Part shown: one piece after another, positions 1-6,576 of the stretch | How positions within the stretch are numbered: position 1 is the stretch's first letter | How the letters are laid out: each line of letters starts with the position of its first letter | Source: an uncultured Chloroflexota bacterium | GTDB taxonomy: Bacteria > Chloroflexota > Anaerolineae > Aggregatilineales > Phototrophicaceae | DNA: 11,024 nt | Direction of reading: 5' to 3' | Assembly (NCBI GenBank): GCA_937974245.1 | Contig: CALJKV010000067.1 | Coordinates: forward strand, 1 to 11,024 | The notes under the pieces: model-generated | What the model saw: the letters and a program-made list of their open reading frames with translations, nothing else | Database searches by the model: none | Told to the model about the DNA's origin: nothing | Made by a program: the position numbers and the translations under genes

Positions 1-2679
1 GGCGAAATGCCGGAGTGGCTGAGTGAGGTGGGCGCGGGCGAACCACAGGCACAGGGTGAAACGCCGGGCGCGGACGAATTCGACTGGATGGAAGAGGCTG
101 ACGAAGAACCCGCTGCCGCTGGCGAAATGCCGGAGTGGCTGAGTGAGGTGGGCGCGGGCGAACCACAGGCACAGGGTGAAACGCCGGGCGCGGACGAATT
201 CGACTGGATGGAAGAGGCTGACGAAGAACCCGCCGCTGGCGACATTCCTGAATGGATGGGAGCAGCCCAGCCGCAGGCACAGGCCGAGACGCCGGGTGAG
301 GACGAATTCGACTGGATGGAAGAAGTCGAGGAAGAACCCGCCGCTGGTGGTGATGTTCCTGAATGGTTGGGAGCAGCCCAACCACAGGCACAGGCTGAAA
401 CACCGGGCGCGGACGAATTCGACTGGATGGAAGCTGACGAAGAACCCGCTGCCGCTGGCGAAATGCCGGAGTGGCTGAGTGAGGTGGGCGCGGGCGAACC
501 ACAGGCACAGGCCGAGACGCCGGGCGAGGACGAATTCGACTGGATGGAAGAGGCTGACGAAGAACCTGCCGCTGGCGACATTCCTGAATGGATGGGAGCA
601 GCCCAGCCACAGGCACAGGCCGAGACGCCGGGCGAGGACGAATTCGACTGGATGGAAGCTGACGAAGAACCCGCCGTTGGTGGTGAAATGCCGGAGTGGC
701 TGGGAGCAGCCCAACCACAAGCACAGGCCGAGACGCCGGGCGCGGACGAATTCGACTGGATGGAAGCTGACGAAGAACCCGCCGCCGGTGATGTTCCTGA
801 ATGGATGGGAGCAGCCCAGCCGCAAGCACAGGCTGAGACGCCGGGCGAGGACGAATTCGACTGGATGGAAGCTGACGAAGAACCCGCCGCTGGTGGTGAT
901 GTTCCTGAATGGCTGGGAGCAGCCCAGCCGCAAGTACAGGCCGAGACACCGGGCGCGGACGAATTCGACTGGATGGAAGAGGTCGAGGAAGAACCTGCCG
1001 TTGGTGGTGAAATGCCGGAGTGGATGAGTGAGGTGGGCGCGGGCGAACTACAGGCACAGGCCGAGACGCCGGGCGAGGACGAATTCGACTGGATGGCAGA
1101 AGCCGAGGAAGAACCTGCCGCCGCTGGCGAAATGCCGGAGTGGCTGGGAGCAGCCCAGCCGCAGGCACAGGCCGAGACGCCGGGCGCGGACGAATTCGAC
1201 TGGATGGAAGAGGCTGAAGAAGAACCTGCCGCCGCCGGTGACGTTCCCGAATGGCTGGGAGCAGCCCAACCGCAAGCACAGGCTGAGACACCGGGCGAGG
1301 ACGAATTCGACTGGATGGAAGAGGCTGAAGAAGAACCCGCTGCCGGTGATGTTCCTGAATGGTTGGGAGCAGCCCAGCCGCAAGCACAGGCCGAGACGCC
1401 GGGCGAGGATGATTTCGAGTGGATGGAAGAAGTCGAGGAAGAACCTGCCGTTGGTGGTGATATGCCGGAGTGGATGAGTGAGGTGGGCGCGGGCGAACCG
1501 CAGGCACAGGCTGAGACGCCGGGCGAGGACGAATTCGACTGGATGGAAGAGGCTGAGGAAGAACCCGCCGTCGGTGATGTTCCTGAATGGTTGGGGGCAG
1601 CCCAACCACAGGCACAGGCCGAGACACCGGGCGAGGATGATTTCGAGTGGATGGAAGAGGTCGAAGAAGAACCCGCCGCCGCTGGTGATGTTCCCGAATG
1701 GCTGAGTGAGGTGGGCGCGGGCGAACCGCAGGCACAGGCCGAGACACCGGGTGAGGACGAATTCGACTGGATGGAAGAGGCTGAGGAAGAACCCGCTTCC
1801 GGTGATGTTCCCGACTGGATGAGTGAAGTGGGCGCGGGCGAACCACAGGCAGAGGCCGAGACACCGGGTGAGGACGACTTCGAGTGGATGGAAGCTGACG
1901 AAGAACCCGCTGCCGCTGGCGAAATGCCGGAGTGGCTGAGTGAGGTGGGCGCGGGCGAACCACAGGCACAGGCTGAAACGCCTGGCGAGGACGAATTCGA
2001 GTGGATGGAAGCTGACGAAGAACCCGCTGCCGTCAGTGATGCCAGTGCGGATCAGGACTGGTTGCAGGAAATTCAGGCGGCGCAGGCTCAACAGGTAGAC
2101 CAGCCGCCGGTTATGGTGGAAACAGGTGGCGAGTTCAATTGGATAGATGCTCTGAATGCCCCTGAACAATCCACCTATGCCGAACTGGAAGAGGACATAG
2201 ACGAGTCGAATATCTCAGAACCAGAGCGTGAAGTCTGGTTTGACCAGGAAGAAGCACATGCGCCAGTCGAATTCGAGGCAGAAGCCGGATACCTGGAGGA
2301 TGATCTGCTGGAACAAGAGGTGATTGAAACCGCCCATGCGCCAGCTTCTAACGCGCCCGATTGGTTGAACGCGATGGTGCCGGGCTTAGACGTGGATTAC
2401 GACGCCAAAGAAGATGATCCCGTTGAACAGGACTATATCAGCGGTGAAACGCGACGTAAGCAGATTGATGAATTGGCGCCACGTCCGGCCTTTGACTGGC
2501 TGCTCAAATTAGTGGCTGCGGAGACCAGCCAGGTGGCGACCCGGCGCAAGCAGCGATTCAGTTTTTCGCGCCAGCCGGCCTGGCTGCGGACGCCTGTTGA
2601 AAAACGAGACCCGGCGCTGCAAAATGCCGACGAAGACCCTTTCGATGACTTCGACCCGTTTGAGGATGAGTCTTTCTAA
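1..2679 (+). CDS. Acidic tandem-repeat protein with paired Trp motifs, 5' partial
   Basis: The reading frame is open from base 1 and ends at TAA 2677-2679. The ATG at 7 lies inside a repeat and is preceded in frame by Gly-Glu, as in other repeats, so the true start is upstream of the window. The visible part is 892 residues. Bases 7-2040 encode 18 tandem repeats, each with a [MVI]P[ED]W[LM] motif and a second motif of the type EFDWM. These 678 residues contain no Lys or Arg and are dominated by Glu, Asp, Ala, Pro and Gly, so the region should be highly acidic and probably disordered. The non-repeat tail (about 212 residues) keeps scattered variants (QDWL, FNWI, APDWL, FDWL, PAWL), has two RRKQ clusters at 2452-2463 and 2542-2553, and ends in an Asp/Glu/Phe-rich stretch. 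No membrane segment is seen. The next gene uses the same Trp motifs. No enzymatic domain is recognised; an adaptor or scaffold role is only inferred. The coding call is firm, the function unknown. Confidence 0.85.
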   Translation, partial: GEMPEWLSEVGAGEPQAQGETPGADEFDWMEEADEEPAAAGEMPEWLSEVGAGEPQAQGETPGADEFDWMEEADEEPAAGDIPEWMGAAQPQAQAETPGEDEFDWMEEVEEEPAAGGDVPEWLGAAQPQAQAETPGADEFDWMEADEEPAAAGEMPEWLSEVGAGEPQAQAETPGEDEFDWMEEADEEPAAGDIPEWMGAAQPQAQAETPGEDEFDWMEADEEPAVGGEMPEWLGAAQPQAQAETPGADEFDWMEADEEPAAGDVPEWMGAAQPQAQAETPGEDEFDWMEADEEPAAGGDVPEWLGAAQPQVQAETPGADEFDWMEEVEEEPAVGGEMPEWMSEVGAGELQAQAETPGEDEFDWMAEAEEEPAAAGEMPEWLGAAQPQAQAETPGADEFDWMEEAEEEPAAAGDVPEWLGAAQPQAQAETPGEDEFDWMEEAEEEPAAGDVPEWLGAAQPQAQAETPGEDDFEWMEEVEEEPAVGGDMPEWMSEVGAGEPQAQAETPGEDEFDWMEEAEEEPAVGDVPEWLGAAQPQAQAETPGEDDFEWMEEVEEEPAAAGDVPEWLSEVGAGEPQAQAETPGEDEFDWMEEAEEEPASGDVPDWMSEVGAGEPQAEAETPGEDDFEWMEADEEPAAAGEMPEWLSEVGAGEPQAQAETPGEDEFEWMEADEEPAAVSDASADQDWLQEIQAAQAQQVDQPPVMVETGGEFNWIDALNAPEQSTYAELEEDIDESNISEPEREVWFDQEEAHAPVEFEAEAGYLEDDLLEQEVIETAHAPASNAPDWLNAMVPGLDVDYDAKEDDPVEQDYISGETRRKQIDELAPRPAFDWLLKLVAAETSQVATRRKQRFSFSRQPAWLRTPVEKRDPALQNADEDPFDDFDPFEDESF
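7..2040 (+). repeat. 18-copy in-frame tandem repeat array, 35-40 codons per unit
   Basis: Units run from one [MVI]P[ED]W motif to the next. Two types occur: long units with SEVGAGE after PEW[LM] (L) and short units with GAAQP (S). The order is LLSSLSSSSLSSSLSLLL, 8 long and 10 short. The acidic part also varies (MEEADEEP, MEADEEP, MEEVEEEP, MEEAEEEP). The first two units are nearly identical at the DNA level: 113 bases match from positions 1 and 121, followed by a 3-base length difference. Later units are more diverged, for example DDFEWM replacing DEFDWM in units 13, 15 and 17. All length differences are multiples of three. The array may begin upstream of the window. Confidence 0.95.
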
Positions 2680-2736
2680 ACAAAGGGGCTTCCCTGGCGC
2701 GGTAAGAATACCAGATCAATGAGGATGTTATCAACG

Positions 2737-2770
2737 AGGCGGTGGATAGCCCCGCCTTAATGTACTTTTT
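2737..2770 (+). terminator. Possible intrinsic terminator after the repeat-protein gene
   Basis: AGGCGG at 2737-2742 pairs perfectly with CCGCCT at 2752-2757 around a 9-base loop. A run of five T follows at 2766-2770. The 8-base gap between stem and T-run makes it a weak candidate. It lies 58 bases after the stop codon and just before the putative promoter of the next gene, so its place fits a transcription boundary. Confidence 0.4.
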
Positions 2771-2771
2771 A

Positions 2772-2780
2772 TGTTACAAT
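2772..2780 (+). promoter_or_regulatory. Candidate extended -10 promoter for the TPR protein gene
   Basis: TGTTACAAT is an extended -10 element (TG, one base, TACAAT). No convincing -35 hexamer is seen at the usual distance, which is common for extended -10 promoters. Predicted initiation near 2787 would give a leader of about 58 bases to the ATG at 2845. A similar TGnTAnnAT element precedes three other genes in this window. Confidence 0.45.
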
Positions 2781-2844
2781 ACACTCAATTATTGACCCCT
2801 GGGCCCGTATGTCGGGCAACCTATTGGCCTTGAGAGGACGAGCG

Positions 2845-4998
2845 ATGCCACCTGCCGATAATACACCTGATTTTGACAATATGTCCCCTGAAGAAATCAT
2901 GGCATGGATGGAGTCCCTGGCGAAGCGACAGGGCGCGGACGCATCCGGCTTTATGACTGCGGCGGATATGGCCGTCCCTGACATTGATCCGGATTCAGTC
3001 GTCATTGATGAACCCGGATATATTCCCTATGGCAAAGACCCGGCGAAGTGGGTTGAAGAAGAAGCTGCCCGCAAACAGGCAGAAGCGGAGCGACGTGCTG
3101 CGGCCCCGCCAACGCCGCCGGCTGCGCCACCCCCACCGCCACAGCCGCAATTGCCGGCTATGGAGCTGTTGAATACAGATGAAGAAGAAACCCACCCGCT
3201 GACGCCCGAAACACCCGCTCTTCAGAGTTCCATGTCCTGGCTGGAAAGCCTGGCCGCTGACCAGGGGGCAGATTTCTCCGAACTCGATCTTTCCGGGCTG
3301 GTGGGTGAAGCTGAAGCCGCCCAACCGGAGGCCCCAACCCGCGCTGCCAATCCACTGCAATGGCTCGAAAATCTGGCCGGCAGCGATGGCGAAGTCACCG
3401 AGCCGTTAGAGACTGCTGCTCAGGCGCCGACTTCTGACCAGTTGAATTGGCTGGAAAGCCTCGCCCGTGAGCAAGGCGGTGACAGCGAAGAATTCATCAC
3501 CAGCGCCGACCTGGATATTGCCGCCCCAGCCGAGCAGGAGAGTGGCGGCCCCGGCTATACACCCTATTCGTTTGAAGCCCCGCCGCCGAGTGCCGAAAAA
3601 GCGCCGCGAGTCACCATTCCTCCAGTGCCATCCGAGTCACACCAGGATATGGATGACGCCGAACTGGAAGACCCGGCAGCCTGGCTCGATTCGCTCGCCA
3701 CATCCCAGGGTTTCCAGGATGAAGCTGAAAGCCCCGCCCCGGTCAGTGCGACTTCTATGACGGATGATGCCATCCAGGCGGCTTTGCTGCGCGGTGATAA
3801 TATCCCGCCGGAACAAATGGAAGCCTGGATGAAGCGCCAGTTGATCGCTGGGGCGCAGCGCCCCGACCCTGAACCGGAGTACGACCCGGAGGCGCCGGCT
3901 GTCCCGGCGGAAATCCCGGATTGGCTGATTGACCAGGTTGGGCAGCAGGCCGAAGCATCGCCCACTGCGGAGGCCAGCCAGCCCCCGCTCATTGAGGAGA
4001 TTACCGAGCCGCCGGCGGTGGCCGATATGCCCGACTGGCTGCGCGAGAAAGCGCCGCTGGAGAACGACCTGGAGTTGGAAAACATCTTTGCTGAAACTGA
4101 GGATGAAACGCCGCCAGCGCCTGAGACAGTGCCAGCGCCCGAGCCGGTTGCCGCAATCCCACTGGTCAGTTTTACCCCGGTGGATGAGCCGGAACTGGAT
4201 GTGAGTGACCCCTGGGTAGAGGCTTTTGACGCCGAACACGAAATGGACAACGAGGCTATCCCTGATTGGTACGAACGTAACATCAATGACCAATCGCGCA
4301 AGGATGCAGTCGAACGCCTGGCACAGACCGGCCAGTTGGAAGACCCCGACCTGCCCGAAGAAACCGAACTTCCCGCCGGAGAGCCGGACGCGGTTCCTGA
4401 TTGGTTGGGCAGTGTGCTGGAAGACGAAGACGCCATTGTCGAGCCTGGGGAAATCCCGGACTGGCTGAGTCAGGAAGTGATTATCGAACAACCGACGGTG
4501 ACTGCCTTGCAGGGAGAAGTCACCTTTGATGACGAGATGCCCGACTGGCTGCGTGAGGCCGACGTTGAAGCCTCCGAAGTCCCGAACTGGTTGACCGAGA
4601 CTTTGGATGAGGCCGCCGCTGTTGTAGCGGAAGCCCCGCCAGCGCCAGCGCCCAAACCGGCAGCAGCGCCCGTCATCCCGCCGGCAGCGCCCGCCCCGCG
4701 CCCTGCGGTTTCGCCTGCGCCGGTACCCGCCCAGGCGTCCGATATTGACGTGGCAGCGGTACTCGCCAGCGCCCGGCAGAAGATCGGCGCGAATGACGTG
4801 AGCGGCGGCCTGGTCGAGTATGAACACCTGATCCGCGCCAACGTTGAACTCGACGCGGTGGTCGCTGATCTGAGCAAAGCGATAACCCAGCACAAGAATA
4901 ATGCGGCGCTGTACCGCGTGCTGGGTGACGGCCTCATGCGCCAGGGGCAGCTCCAGGCGGCACTCGACACTTACCGCAAGGCGCTCAATCAGCTATAA
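2845..4998 (+). CDS. Trp-motif protein with C-terminal TPR
   Basis: A 717-residue protein if started at ATG 2845, which has GAGAGGA at 2832-2838 six bases upstream. An in-frame ATG at 2809 would add 12 residues but has no ribosome binding site. The N-terminal half has W[LM]ESLA-like motifs with Trp at residues 21, 132, 173, 202 and 280, and a related AWMKRQL at 328. The C-terminal half has [IVM]P[DN]W[LY] motifs with Trp at 360, 398, 475, 520, 540, 568 and 582. A Pro/Ala linker spans about 596-632. Residues 633-717 look helical and end in a TPR (YRVLGDGLMRQGQLQAALDT and following residues). No signal peptide or membrane segment is seen, so it is probably cytoplasmic. The PDWL motifs match the PEWL motifs of the preceding repeat protein, suggesting a shared binding partner or a common origin. 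TPRs usually mediate protein contacts. The specific function is unknown. Confidence 0.85.
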   Translation: MPPADNTPDFDNMSPEEIMAWMESLAKRQGADASGFMTAADMAVPDIDPDSVVIDEPGYIPYGKDPAKWVEEEAARKQAEAERRAAAPPTPPAAPPPPPQPQLPAMELLNTDEEETHPLTPETPALQSSMSWLESLAADQGADFSELDLSGLVGEAEAAQPEAPTRAANPLQWLENLAGSDGEVTEPLETAAQAPTSDQLNWLESLAREQGGDSEEFITSADLDIAAPAEQESGGPGYTPYSFEAPPPSAEKAPRVTIPPVPSESHQDMDDAELEDPAAWLDSLATSQGFQDEAESPAPVSATSMTDDAIQAALLRGDNIPPEQMEAWMKRQLIAGAQRPDPEPEYDPEAPAVPAEIPDWLIDQVGQQAEASPTAEASQPPLIEEITEPPAVADMPDWLREKAPLENDLELENIFAETEDETPPAPETVPAPEPVAAIPLVSFTPVDEPELDVSDPWVEAFDAEHEMDNEAIPDWYERNINDQSRKDAVERLAQTGQLEDPDLPEETELPAGEPDAVPDWLGSVLEDEDAIVEPGEIPDWLSQEVIIEQPTVTALQGEVTFDDEMPDWLREADVEASEVPNWLTETLDEAAAVVAEAPPAPAPKPAAAPVIPPAAPAPRPAVSPAPVPAQASDIDVAAVLASARQKIGANDVSGGLVEYEHLIRANVELDAVVADLSKAITQHKNNAALYRVLGDGLMRQGQLQAALDTYRKALNQL

Positions 4999-4999
4999 T
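4971..4999 (+). promoter_or_regulatory. Possible promoter for ndk at the end of the TPR gene
   Basis: A perfect TATAAT lies at 4994-4999 and overlaps the TAA stop of the upstream gene (4996-4998). A poor -35 candidate, TTACCG, sits 17 bases upstream at 4971-4976. Initiation would fall near 5006, at the first hairpin of the structured leader. Because the hexamer overlaps coding sequence it may be chance. Confidence 0.35.
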
Positions 5000-5000
5000 G

Positions 5001-5104
5001 CGGGCCACCCGGAAGGGTGTCCCCAGGGCTGCGTCCGCCGGGGAATCTTGCAGGCGGACAGACCAATACTGGTTTCTAAACGGGTCAGCTAGGACGGCCC
5101 GTTT
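5001..5104 (+). promoter_or_regulatory. Structured leader RNA candidate upstream of ndk
   Basis: Four consecutive perfect or near-perfect hairpins fill about 100 bases. CACCC/GGGTG closes a GGAA tetraloop (5006-5019). GTCCGCC/GGCGGAC spans 5033-5059. AGACCA/TGGTTT, with one G-T pair, spans 5060-5075. AAACGGG/CCCGTTT spans 5078-5104. A competing long-range stem joins CGGGCC 5001-5006 to GGCCCG 5096-5101 and cannot coexist with the last hairpin. The last hairpin ends in TTT and is followed by a weak T-rich stretch, so it could also be the terminator of the upstream gene. I do not recognise a known riboswitch or ribosomal leader class. The pairings are read directly; the regulatory role is inferred. 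Confidence 0.45.
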
Positions 5105-5130
5105 ATGCTGTTTTACACTGTCATCAATAA

Positions 5131-5135
5131 GGGAG
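5131..5135 (+). promoter_or_regulatory. Ribosome binding site that sets the TTG start of ndk
   Basis: GGGAG, within AAGGGAGAA, lies 8 bases before TTG 5144. It supports TTG rather than the in-frame ATG at 5105, which overlaps the end of the structured leader and has no comparable purine-rich site. Confidence 0.8.
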
Positions 5136-5143
5136 AAATTAAC

Positions 5144-5599
5144 TTGGAACGCACACTTATCATCGTCAAGCCGGATGCCGTGCAGCGCGGGCTGACCGGC
5201 GAAATCATCCGCCGCTTTGAAGCGCGTGGGCTGCGCATTATCGGCATGAAGTTCATGCAGGTTTCCACCGAACTCGCCAAAAAGCACTACGCGATTCATG
5301 AAGGCAAGCCATTCTTCAACGGGCTGGTTGAGTATATTACCTCGTCGCCGGTTGTGGTGATGGCGCTGGAAGGCACGGGCGCAATTGCCGCCGCCCGCAA
5401 TACCATCGGTGCGACTCGCCCTGGGGAAGCAGCTGCCGGCACGATTCGCGGCGATTTCGCGCTGGAAGTCGGGCGCAACCTGGTACACGGCTCCGACAGC
5501 GTGGAAAACGGTCAACTGGAAGTCAGCAACTTCTTTAACGCAAGCGAGCTGATAAGCTGGCCGCGTAACACCGACCCCTGGATTTTCGAGGGGCGCTAA
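5144..5599 (+). CDS. ndk: Nucleoside diphosphate kinase
   Basis: NDK transfers the terminal phosphate of ATP to other (d)NDPs through a phosphohistidine and balances nucleotide pools in the cytoplasm. The 151-residue product matches the usual length of about 150. It begins MERTLIIVKPDAVQRG, with the conserved KPDAVQRG segment (Lys9). It carries the RPGEAAAGTIRGDFA segment at about 92-106 and the catalytic loop NLVHGSDS with active-site His115. The start is TTG 5144, chosen because NDKs begin at this point and a ribosome binding site stands 8 bases upstream; starting at ATG 5105 would add 13 unrelated residues. It lies 145 bases after the TPR gene, behind a structured leader, and converges with the protease gene across 47 bases. 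All expected catalytic features are present. Confidence 0.97.
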   Translation: MERTLIIVKPDAVQRGLTGEIIRRFEARGLRIIGMKFMQVSTELAKKHYAIHEGKPFFNGLVEYITSSPVVVMALEGTGAIAAARNTIGATRPGEAAAGTIRGDFALEVGRNLVHGSDSVENGQLEVSNFFNASELISWPRNTDPWIFEGR

Positions 5600-5617
5600 A
5601 TCCTGTCTCCTGCGCGT

Positions 5618-5643
5618 AGGGGAGGGACTAAAAACCCTCCTCT
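5618..5643. terminator. Stem-loop between convergent ndk and protease genes
   Basis: Bases 5618-5626 pair with 5635-5643 over nine pairs (one G-T), around an 8-base A-rich loop. It sits between the ndk stop codon and the end of the minus-strand protease gene, where a bidirectional terminator would be expected. Neither strand has a T-run right after the stem, so it is not a classical intrinsic terminator. It may instead stabilise the 3' ends. Confidence 0.45.
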
Positions 5644-5646
5644 CGC

Positions 5647-6363
5647 TCATGCCCGCCGCATCGGACGGATGATGGCGTACCACACCGCCGCCCCCAGCAG
5701 GAGCAGCGCCAGCGCCACCCAGAGCAGCGCGATGATGCTGGCCGGAATCAGCGGAGCGATTTCTCGCTGGAAAGCCGCCGCATCATTCGGCACATTGCCG
5801 ATCCCCACCTGACTGTTGCTTACCAGGAAGTACACATCCAGCACGGCGTTCAGCCCGGTCATAATGGCGAGGACGTTGAGGATGACCACATTGACCGACT
5901 TATTGGCTTTCCATCCGCTGATGATGAGCGCCGCGCCGAAGACCATCCCCACGATGAAGGCCGTACTCGAAGACCGCCCGAACAGGATCGAGAAGAGGAT
6001 CAGCACCCCGCCTAAGATCACCGAGATGCTGCGGGGGGTACGCAGCCGGTTCGTGAGGTAGAACACCGCCGCGCCAAAAAGGGCCGTACCCAGGTAGCCC
6101 GCAGGGATGACCAGCGCCCGGCTGCCCCCAACTGTGTAGGCTACCCCTGACCCGTTGGCAAAGACCTCAAAGGAGCGCAGTTCACCGCCGGTCAGAATCG
6201 CGGCGGTGCCATGTCCGGCTTCATGGATATAGGTCACGAACAGCCGGAACGGGTAGAGGATGAAGCTCAGTTCGCCCACATTCCACAGGATAAAGACGAT
6301 CACAACCGCCAGGATACTGAGGAGAAACATCCGCTGCGTGGTACGTTTGTGTCCGAGAATCAT
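5647..6363 (-). CDS. M50B-like membrane zinc metallopeptidase
   Basis: A 238-residue hydrophobic protein with HEAGH at residues 47-51, the HExxH zinc site of M50-type intramembrane proteases. It follows a first membrane segment at about 12-30. The sequence after it (AGYLGTALFG, 88-97) and the later GLNAVLDVYFL (170-180) resemble the conserved glycine-rich and Asp-bearing segments of the M50B group; Asp176 is the probable third zinc ligand. Further membrane segments are likely near 84-104, 113-130, 132-150, 156-180 and 208-232. It ends in a short basic tail, RPMRRA. The ATG at 6363 has GAGGTGA three bases upstream on the minus strand. M50 enzymes cleave membrane-bound regulators or precursors. 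No substrate gene is adjacent, so its target is unknown. It converges with ndk and diverges from the TIM-barrel gene. Confidence 0.85.
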   Translation of the reverse strand: MILGHKRTTQRMFLLSILAVVIVFILWNVGELSFILYPFRLFVTYIHEAGHGTAAILTGGELRSFEVFANGSGVAYTVGGSRALVIPAGYLGTALFGAAVFYLTNRLRTPRSISVILGGVLILFSILFGRSSSTAFIVGMVFGAALIISGWKANKSVNVVILNVLAIMTGLNAVLDVYFLVSNSQVGIGNVPNDAAAFQREIAPLIPASIIALLWVALALLLLGAAVWYAIIRPMRRA

Positions 6364-6376
6364 TTTTCACCTCACA

Positions 6377-6385
6377 TGGTACAAT
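6377..6385 (+). promoter_or_regulatory. Candidate extended -10 promoter for the TIM-barrel gene
   Basis: TGGTACAAT matches the extended -10 form and closely resembles TGTTACAAT before the TPR gene. No clear -35 is seen. Initiation near 6392 would give a leader of about 185 bases. The site lies just upstream of the divergent protease gene and nearly touches that gene's ribosome binding site, so the two transcripts would start close together. Confidence 0.4.
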
Positions 6386-6576
6386 GGTGACATTCTGTTG
6401 AAAACTGTGTCCGCCGAACCCGGTGTATCCTTACGCGCACTCAGGGCAGCCTGGCGGGTAAAACGCCGGGGTTCTCTGGCAAGGACTCGTACCCTGGCAA
6501 ACACGTTGCACCCGGCACTTCGTACTTGTGACTCAAGACTCAGCACGCATAACCATAAAGGATTGACGACGATACC
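6386..6576 (+). other. Long untranslated leader or intergenic region before the TIM-barrel gene
   Basis: No gene is supported here. One imperfect long-range stem is visible: GAACCCGG at 6416-6423 can pair with CCGGGGTTC at 6466-6474 with one bulged G. It encloses a small CAGG/CCTG hairpin. A further CTTG/CAAG hairpin occurs near 6527-6539. A short open frame reading through the region is not supported by codon pattern or a ribosome binding site. The structure is weak and I assign no function. Confidence 0.3.

Noticed and set aside
143..1705. Open frames of strongly basic repeats (RARTNSTGWK-type) in another plus-strand frame
   Set aside because: They arise because the array units are multiples of three and lack stops in the second frame. 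They break at several points, have no ribosome binding sites, and the acidic frame runs through with conserved motifs and synonymous variation.
7..2040. CRISPR array
   Set aside because: The regular spacing is explained by in-frame protein repeats; there are no unique spacers between short palindromic repeats and no cas genes.
1048..2169. 373-residue open frame on the minus strand across the repeat array
   Set aside because: It is the antisense shadow of the array; it stays open only because of repetition and has no recognisable domain or start signal.
3637..4893. 418-residue minus-strand open frame opposite the TPR protein
   Set aside because: Typical antisense frame in GC-rich coding DNA. 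The plus strand encodes clear Trp motifs and a TPR, and the minus frame has no domain.
5006..5019. CCGGAAGG-like segment as a bacterial SRP RNA apical loop
   Set aside because: The stem closes directly as CACCC/GGGTG with a GGAA loop and lacks the asymmetric internal loops that define SRP RNA; its 5' position in the leader is also wrong.
4985..5683. 232-residue minus-strand open frame opposite ndk
   Set aside because: ndk is certain on the plus strand and the antisense frame would overlap both ndk and the protease 3' end.
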